From assembly GCA_963969595.1 (NCBI GenBank), contig OZ018415.1, positions 9,672,001 to 9,736,000 of the forward strand: a stretch of 64,000 nt of DNA, given 5' to 3'. The notes below the pieces were generated by a model that was not told where the DNA came from, did no database searches, and saw nothing but the letters and a program-made list of their open reading frames with translations. Below, piece by piece: positions 56,771-64,000 of the stretch (position 1 is its first letter; the number at the start of each line of letters is the position of its first letter). This stretch comes from Neckera pumila (taxonomy: Eukaryota; Streptophyta; Bryopsida; Hypnales; Neckeraceae). Position numbers and translations under genes: made by a program.

Positions 56771-58914
56771 ACGTTATTGAAGAATCTAAATGCTTGGGGT
56801 TGGCCTAGCTTCATGTGCGTTTGATCTTTTTATTTTTCATATAGCTATCCTTAATGGCTCTTCATCACAATTATAGGTATTATTGAATGGGTTGTCTTCT
56901 TTCTAGTTCAAGATCTATTTAAAATAATAGTTATTTTATGATTCTCTAAAATCTGAGAGCTTTCTCTAAAAGAGGCTAAAATGAGGCAATCTCAAATTTA
57001 AAAAAACTGAATAGACATATGTCAATTAGTAACAAGCAAATTAGCCCTACAGAGATAAAACACCAAAAAAAAGATAATAATAAGTAATTGCCACAAGCTT
57101 CACTACACTTCTGAAAAGTCTTGAAGATGATAAGGTAACTACACCTCATTGCAACTGCTACATATTCTTGCCTAAAATATATATAGCCTCTATTCAAGAA
57201 CGTCTAAGGTCTATTATAAGTACATGTATTTACAACATGTTGAAAATTCATAGTTTAACCATATAACACTACTCCAGACACTAAGTGTCTATTTGGATGA
57301 CTTTATGTGAGACCATAGGATGGAAAATTTAATTTTTTCATTTAATTTTTTTTGAAGTGCTTGGTTACATTTTCAATGAATACTATTGCAAATTCCCCAT
57401 TATATTATTCACTTTTCTAAAGAAGAAGATGCTTGATTTTTTAGTATACTTGGTATTTGATATGGATTTTCTACATTTTTTTCTTAAAAAATTCACAATA
57501 ATTTCAAACTCTACCAAAAAGTTTGAAAATTTTATGACTTGTAGTAGATATATTATTTCATCTTTGAAAAATAAAACAAATTTTTTCATTCATATGTAGT
57601 TTCAAAATTGTAGAAAATAGAGTAATGGACAGTGAGGCTTGAAATCAATAGTTATAGGCGGCAAGATGTTATTTAATGTGGTCATATGAAGTGAATCCTG
57701 TAGGGTGAATTTTGTATTTAGTAGGGTAATTGTACATAACAAGCCCCTTATTTTCAGCTGTGTTAATTCTATGTTCTTTACCTCTCTTAGCTAATTTGGG
57801 ACCTCAAATTGCAAATACAAATTCACAATTTTTGAATTTTATCATGTGTGGCAAATAAATATAATATTTTTTTGCTAGGATTAATTCACCTTGCAGAACC
57901 CACACTGTATGACCATTTTAACACCTTGCAAATAGGCCCATTATTGCAAGATTAATCATAAGATGTCCAAAAAATGCATTCTAAAAGAATCTAAACCCTC
58001 TTTGACTAACAACAAAAACCAAGCAACCTTTTTTTTTTTTTACACAATTGAAGGTTTACCTTTATTACGTAAGAGCAAAATAAAGGCCCACCCTGAAGCC
58101 CTCAAGAGTACAAAGTACAAAGGGCACCACTGTGATGCACCTTACGCTGTACCAGGCTAGAAAACAAAGCCAGCTCGATGGCCTAGTAAGGCCTCTCATC
58201 ACTGCTAAGAGATCGTTCCAACACCATTTCTCTTGAATTGCCCCTTGGCCTCCATCCAACAGTGGCAGGGTGTTTCTTCAACTAAGGTAGACAAGGCTAT
58301 TACCACCCTGATTTGCAATCTGAATATATTGGGGCCAATTCCAAGGAGGGCATGTATTTTTCAGAGGTGTGCGCTTGTTTTGCAAATCAAACCCAAGTGG
58401 AATTATAATTTTTTGATCAAAATTGTAATTTTTGTGAATTTTTGAAGTGTCAACCCTGAAATTACAAAACCGCTTGTAGACTGGAGTCATAAACATCATA
58501 CTAACAATCCACAACCACCCTTCCATGTATCTACTAGCACATAAGTATGGACCAATGAAAAATTGGCACATTAGTCTTTGTGATATCAATGCTCTGATTT
58601 TGTCAGGAAAGTGAGTGGAGTTGGATGAGTGTAGTGGTGGAAATGGGGCCAAAAATAGGATGGTAGAAATAGGAAGCTAGCGGCTTTAGGTTGGTTTACC
58701 TTAAACCTTCTTTTAAAGTTTAAGGTAGAACTGCCCATTACCATATTGATTTGCGATCCAAGTATTGTAGAGAAGTTATTTGTCAGCTCCCACAGTTTTC
58801 AGAGATTGAAAAGTTTGAGAGAAGTTATTTGCAAAAAGAATGAAGCCATTCTAACAAGAAGTGAATTTTCTATGATTTTTCAAAGCTAAAATGTTAAAGC
58901 ATGAATAGACCTTA
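56771..58914. other. AT-rich, no gene recognised
   Basis: Only short frames. A more GC-rich island around 58,080-58,280 has no tRNA or coding signature that I could confirm. Confidence 0.4.
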
Positions 58915-58918
58915 TTAA

Positions 58919-59821
58919 CCCCTAAAGGCCCAAGGCCTTTGTTCTGCAAAAAAATACTCAAAACTGCCATTTCTATAGCAAAGAGTAAAAAATTTGAAAA
59001 TCGTTTTTTTGGCACATCTAATTGTAAGATATTACCCCTAACTAGTATGAGAATGTGTGGAAAATATTTCAGAATTTTGACCACACAGATTGCACGATAT
59101 CTGCGTTTAAAGTGAAAAAAATAAGTTTTTCAGCACATTGTGGGACTAGATTTTATGACTTTGAACATTTTTTACTTAAATGTTTTGCACTACAGAGTTT
59201 TAAGATTTAAATCTTTATAATGGAGAATTGAGTTGAGACTCTAGGAAAAAAAATAAAATCCAAAAACATTTAATTTTCATTATTAAAAAAATTGTTAAAC
59301 AGAAGTAGGTGTGAGATAGAAGGAAAATCTAAAATATTAATATTTTTTATATGGAATTAAAATGCACTAGATTCCAATGGTGAGATTGTTCTAGCAAAAA
59401 ACTAAACCATCTAGAATTTTTTTTTGAAAAATTAAAAAAATTGCATTAAAAAATGAATCCTACAAGTTAGTTTTTTCAGGAAGATGCTCTAAGTGCCCAA
59501 AAAACAAGCTTGTCCATAATTGTCTCATAAAAAATCCAAATGAAATAAATCAAAGCTTTCCAAATAGAAAAAATTATAATCTATGAGTAAAAAAATTGGA
59601 AAAAAAAAAAAAAAAAATGGAAATCTTTTTTTGCTATCCCCTGAACGTTTTTTTGAGCTTATTTGGACATAACTTTTTTTCCCAAGCACCAATCATAATT
59701 TGAAGCTTAACATTTTTTCTATCTTCAAAAAAAGTTTTGAAAAATCACAACAAAAATTCAGCCCGTAGGTACCTGCCCAAAATCCCATTTGTCCTTGGAA
59801 GGGACAATGGGCTTTTAGGGA
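58919..59821 (+). mobile_element. TTAA-flanked piggyBac-like MITE (D)
   Basis: TTAA at 58,915-58,918 and 59,822-59,825; starts CCCCTAAAGGCCCAAGGCC and ends GGGCTTTTAGGGA. 903 bp, non-autonomous, aligns with B along its length. Confidence 0.75.
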
Positions 59822-59961
59822 TTAAAGCTTGGGCTGACATGTTCGCTCTCCTAGTGCATTGCCATCATGATAACAGGATGCTAAGTTTGTGGTAATGGAT
59901 GGGCCATTGATGCAAATGGAAGGATGTTATAGGTGGTAGAATTGGGTGGATGGTGGTGATG

Positions 59962-60107
59962 GGCAGTTCTACCTATATTGGGAACTATATCCAAACCCTT
60001 ATGGTATGTCCACACTTAGAGTTTGATAACTTTAGGCAGTTCTACCCATATTGGGAATTGTGCCCAAATCCTTATGGTATGTATACATCTAGAGTTTGGT
60101 AACTTTG
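59962..60107. repeat. tandem duplication, 73-bp unit x2
   Basis: GGCAGTTCTACCTATATTGG starts at 59,962 and again (one base different) at 60,035. The two units are diverged at several positions. Confidence 0.75.
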
Positions 60108-60124
60108 GTTATTAAAAGATAATA

Positions 60125-60689
60125 CTCTTTCTGTTCCAAAATGATCTTCTTAATGGATTTAAATTTTTTGTCCCAAAATTATCTTCTTCTTGCACTTTGT
60201 GAGATTGTAAATTGGTCAGATTTGGTTTTCGATTGCTATTTGGGACCAACAAAACAACTCCAAATAGTAGTCCTCCCTCCCTTCATGCAATCATCAATCA
60301 AAAGACAAATGACTTGACTAAAGGGATCAATCAACATTGTTCATTTTTATTTTTTGAATATCTTTGAATATAACCAAATTGACAATAATGAAGCTTTGAG
60401 AGGCGTAACAAAGGGTCACACATGGTCTTGAGCATATATTAAATGCCTACAAAATGACAACCTCACACTCAACCATTATTTGACCAATGGTGCTCTTTGA
60501 AAATGCCCAGAAAATTCTACTTTTCAATATTCCAAAACTACACTTTGAAAAGACCCCAAAATTCAAAGTTTCTAGAATGCTAAGAGTGCACCAAACGCTA
60601 CTTATAGCACAAAATTGGTTTTTAAAATGTTATTTGTAGCCTTAATCCAAAACATTTTGTCCAATAGGAAGATCATTTTGGGACAAAGG
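60125..60689. mobile_element. Stowaway-like (mariner) MITE
   Basis: CTCTTTCTGTTCCAAAATGA at the left and the inverse of CCTTTGTCCCAAAATGATC at the right, flanked by TA at 60,123-60,124 and 60,690-60,691. The ends resemble the Stowaway CTCCCTCCGTCCCAAAAT consensus. 565 bp, no coding frame. Confidence 0.65.
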
Positions 60690-61009
60690 TACTACCTGTG
60701 AACAAGACAAGGACAATTTTTTATGGAAACACGTTTATTGCGTTGGTTCGGTAAAAAATGAGTTATCACAAGTAATCCAACGTTTATATTTGTAATTTGC
60801 GAAGCAATTCCTTGTGTGAATATTCCAGATTTGGGAGTAGTGTGACTTGAGTAGTGTGCTATGACTCAAATTAAAAAAATGAATACAATGCATTTCTCAC
60901 CTATGTGCATTGTGGGAGTAAATGCAAGTTCATGAATGTTGTAGGTTGTCAAGCAAGCAACAGAGTTGCTTCTCAACAAAGACTATTACACACTCTTAGT
61001 TGTGGTAGA

Positions 61010-62345
61010 ACCACTCATTTTCAACTACGCGTCAATACCCAACCTATAGGGTGTATCTGTTTCCAACCAAGGCTAGAATAGGTTTTCAACCAAGGTTGGG
61101 ACTATAAGTCATGACATATGTCTTGATGTAGTGAGCAAAAAAGTAGGAAGTAGTGAACAAAAAAGTAGTTATGGAATGATTGGAATTGGAAGACTATATA
61201 TTGGGTATGGGTTGAGGCCAACTTTTGGCTTCCAAAATTCACACTAATTTGAATTTAACTCCTAAAGGTCCAAAGTCCCAAAGTCCCAAAGTCCCCTTGG
61301 GGGACACTTGGGATTTTTTGGACAGGCTCGTGTGACCTGAAATTTTGGCCTGATTTTTTGAAATATTTTAAGAAGATAGAAAATCACATTAGCTTTCTAA
61401 AAAGATAATTTTTTTTTCATTTGATGCCCGGGAGCAAAAGTTATGCCACCCGAAGTCAAAAAAGCAACTCGCTGGGCCCAAAAAAAATTTGTAAAAATTT
61501 GTATTTTTAGAAAAAAAAATTGTATTCTTTTCAAAGATCATGTTTTTTTCTACATTTGAAGCTTTGATTCATTCTATTTGGACTCAGAATGAGAAAGTTA
61601 TAGACAATCTTGTTTTGGGGGCAATCTAGCATCTTCTTCAGAAAACAATTTATAGAATTCATTTTTGAATGCAATTTTCAATTTTTTTCAATTTAAAAAA
61701 ACATATATAGGTTAAATTTGTTTTCAAGAACAATCCCACTGTTGGGATTATAGTTTTTTAATTCCACCTAAGAGCTGTTAACGATTTAGTATTTCATTCA
61801 GTTTTGGACCTATTTCTACTTAACAATTTTTTTATATGTGAAATTCAAGTTTAGACATTTTGAAAAAAAATTCTTTGACTCTCAATTCAAATTCTAAACA
61901 TAAAAAATTTAACCCAATGGTGTGTAGTGCAAATAGAATCTACAAATGGCCGTCAAAGTCATCTGAAATTGCAGGCCATAGTTCAAAAAAACTTCTTTTT
62001 CCAACTTTGAATGCTTATATCTTCCAATCCATACAATCAAACTTCACGAAATTTTTACCACATAATCCAAGACAAGTGAAGTACAAGACCCTATGGTTAG
62101 ATTCTAAAAATAAATAAAAAATTGGTTCCTTGAGTGATTGTAGCAGAAATGGTAGTTTTCAGTGGTTTTGGAGCCAGAAAATGCCTTGGACCTTCAGGGG
62201 TTAAGGAAAAAAATCACAAAATTTGGCAATGTCTGTCATTTCTATCTTTCTACAAGGCAATAAATTTACATTGCCTTCTACTGCTCCAGGAAAATGCACG
62301 GAATTGCTTCAATGGTCGACTATGGGTGGTTCTATCATAATGGCA
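61010..62345 (+). repeat. dispersed repeat R2, copy split by TTAA element E
   Basis: Left part 61,010-61,254 and right part 62,205-62,345 match 56,291-56,770 in order. Element E sits between them. Confidence 0.65.
61259..62200 (-). mobile_element. TTAA-flanked piggyBac-like MITE (E)
   Basis: TTAA at 61,255-61,258 and 62,201-62,204; ends CTCCTAAAGGTCC and GGACCTTCAGGGG. 942 bp, orientation opposite to D. The left end has a tandem CCAAAGTC expansion. Confidence 0.78.
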
Positions 62346-63650
62346 CATTCAAATATCACATACATAAAATTGTTGTTACATAACCATAATGGTGGCTTTT
62401 ACTTTTCAATATTCTTGCAAGATCTCTTCAAAAAGACGCATTCTTATATCTGTGCCATTGCTCTTATGAGCCTGCCATGACTAGGCTTAGCAGTTACAAA
62501 AGAAACACAAGTGTGCATGGTTGAATTTTTATGTAATTATAAATAATTCAAAGATCACAAAATGAAAGCCAAGTGTGGACATACCTTTTAATTATTCAAA
62601 CAATTATAAGTGCGGTCATTATAATTCCCACATAAATTGTGTGTCACACCGTCCTGCTGCTAACTAAATTTCAAAATAATTGGTTGTCAAAAACGAGAGT
62701 AACTGCAAGCACAAGTTCAGAGTTCAAGCTGACATGACAATGACAGGGACACTAGACAAGCATCATGTGGTCAAGCTTGTAAGCTTAATGGATTGCTTGA
62801 ATGCTTAACCCCTAAAAGTCCAAGGGGTTTGGACAAAATACAAATGTGTTATAAAATATAAGTTCTAAAACTTTTTTGAAGTTTGCATCGAAGAAGAAGC
62901 ACAAAAAGTAGAAAGCATCCATAAGGTCAAAATTATAAAATAATTTTTAGATTTTTTTAAATGAATTTTGAAGATATAACTTCAAAAATTCTTCAAAAAT
63001 ACAATTTTTATTTTTAGCATCCGAATTTTTTTTGGATTGGTCAAAATTGTGGTTTCTATTGATTTGTGAAAAAATGCATGAGATCTAGTAATGAGAACAC
63101 CAATACTTTCCCCATATAGTAAATTTTTCAACACTAGGCAAATCTAGACACTTTGTGCTATTTCTCTAATAGATTTTGTTTGACTGTAGCAATCTAAGTT
63201 TTGAATATAAATATTGGTAGACAACCCAATCTTTTGCAGTCTTCATTATTTCTATTCCTTGGCTAGAGAAAATTATCCCCCACCCATCGCTCAATTGGAC
63301 AAAACTAAAACACTTAATATTGCCAAAAATAGGTGATATGCCTAAGTGGAATGCTTGAAGAACCTTAATGCTCATTGTAAGCGATACTACTTAAGTTGTT
63401 ATGCTCAATAGGATGCTCATAGTGAGTGCTAGATTAATGCCGCATATAATGACGTGGCAGCCTAAAAATGTCTAATGAATGATAAAAAATCCTTCTATAT
63501 GAGATAGAAGTGCAAATGTTCATCCTTGGAATTTTATATGAAAAGAAGAGGTCTTCCACAATAGTTTGACCTCCAATTAGTACCGTATTTTAGTTTTGCA
63601 ATTGAATTTAGACTTGAATTGTCAACAATTAGAGGAAATTTAACATATTT
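62346..63650. other. AT-rich, with one TTAA-element end at 62,805
   Basis: TTAACCCCTAAAAGTCCAAG at 62,805 is a clear left end of the TTAA family (F), but I could not find its partner. The rest shows no gene. Confidence 0.4.
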
Positions 63651-63785
63651 TGTTTTGTTCTCTAGTGCAAAGGCTTTGTTTTTTGGTGTTTGGACCTACA
63701 ACGTGAAAGTTGTAGAATTTCAAAGTTTTTATGAATAAAAAAGTTAGAAAATTACTTTTACTTTTATTTTGGTATAAGTATAATT
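63651..63785 (+). repeat. partial Helitron-like repeat
   Basis: TTTGTTTTGTTCTCTAGTGC through GTTAGAAAATTACTTTTAC matches the middle and unit region of the 22,444 element. The ends are missing. Confidence 0.5.
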
Positions 63786-64000
63786 TTGGTATAATGGCAT
63801 AGGTTTGCAAATAGTTCTTTAGAATAGAAGGCTAAAATTACAAATACAATTATAAATAGAAATAAAAATATAAAACAATAGAAAATAAATAAAAAATGCG
63901 AAAATAAACTTAGGCTATAAATAAGAGACTAAAATTAAAGGGGAATGCTGTCATGTGAGCGTGGAGCGGCGAGCAACGAGCAGGGAGCGGGGAATGGTGA

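Overview
The window looks like nuclear DNA of a land plant. It is AT-rich, has spliced genes with canonical GT..AG introns and plant-type proteins (farnesyl diphosphate synthase, a KRR1 exon, an RPM1-interacting-protein-13-like gene). It also has telo-box (AAACCCTAA) motifs next to a ribosome-biogenesis gene and many small DNA transposons. I saw no LTR retrotransposon, rRNA gene, functional tRNA or CRISPR array. The species cannot be named from the sequence; a non-seed plant is possible but this is a guess.

1-2,650 is a gene-poor left flank. 2,651-30,970 is the dominant structure: two 13,468-bp arms in inverted orientation (2,651-16,118 and 17,503-30,970) around a 1,384-bp spacer. Every paired feature obeys x + x' = 33,621, so there is no net indel, and the only difference I found is one substitution (4,474 / 29,147). 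Each arm carries a 2.52-kb pogo/Tc1-mariner-type transposon with a frameshifted DDE transposase, a 0.93-kb TTAA-flanked element, a Helitron-like element, and a 13-exon farnesyl diphosphate synthase (FPS) gene. The FPS gene has a nonsense codon, coding and splice-site lesions, and a 703-bp CACTA element in intron 1. The spacer holds the FPS promoter/leader exon (attached to the left copy only), a small dispersed repeat, and a 28-bp AT-rich satellite array.

31,000-38,663 is a mosaic: a truncated KRR1 first exon with its telo-box promoter, a second copy of the KRR1 upstream region, several copies of a 0.2-kb repeat, and an older, diverged copy of the spacer/FPS leader split by 1.7 kb. This copy ends at the same point as the inner end of the right palindrome arm. 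Directly beyond it lies a GC-richer block with an intronless 506-codon leucine-rich protein gene of possible fungal origin (38,896-40,416).

40,800-48,400 and 56,000-64,000 are transposon beds: TTAA-flanked piggyBac-like MITEs, CTAG-ending Helitron-like repeats, hairpin-centred elements, a CACTA element with a nested SINE, and TA-flanked MITEs. Between them, about 50,000-55,800, lies the one gene that looks intact: a plus-strand RIN13-like gene with a long uORF-rich leader and a 577-residue product.
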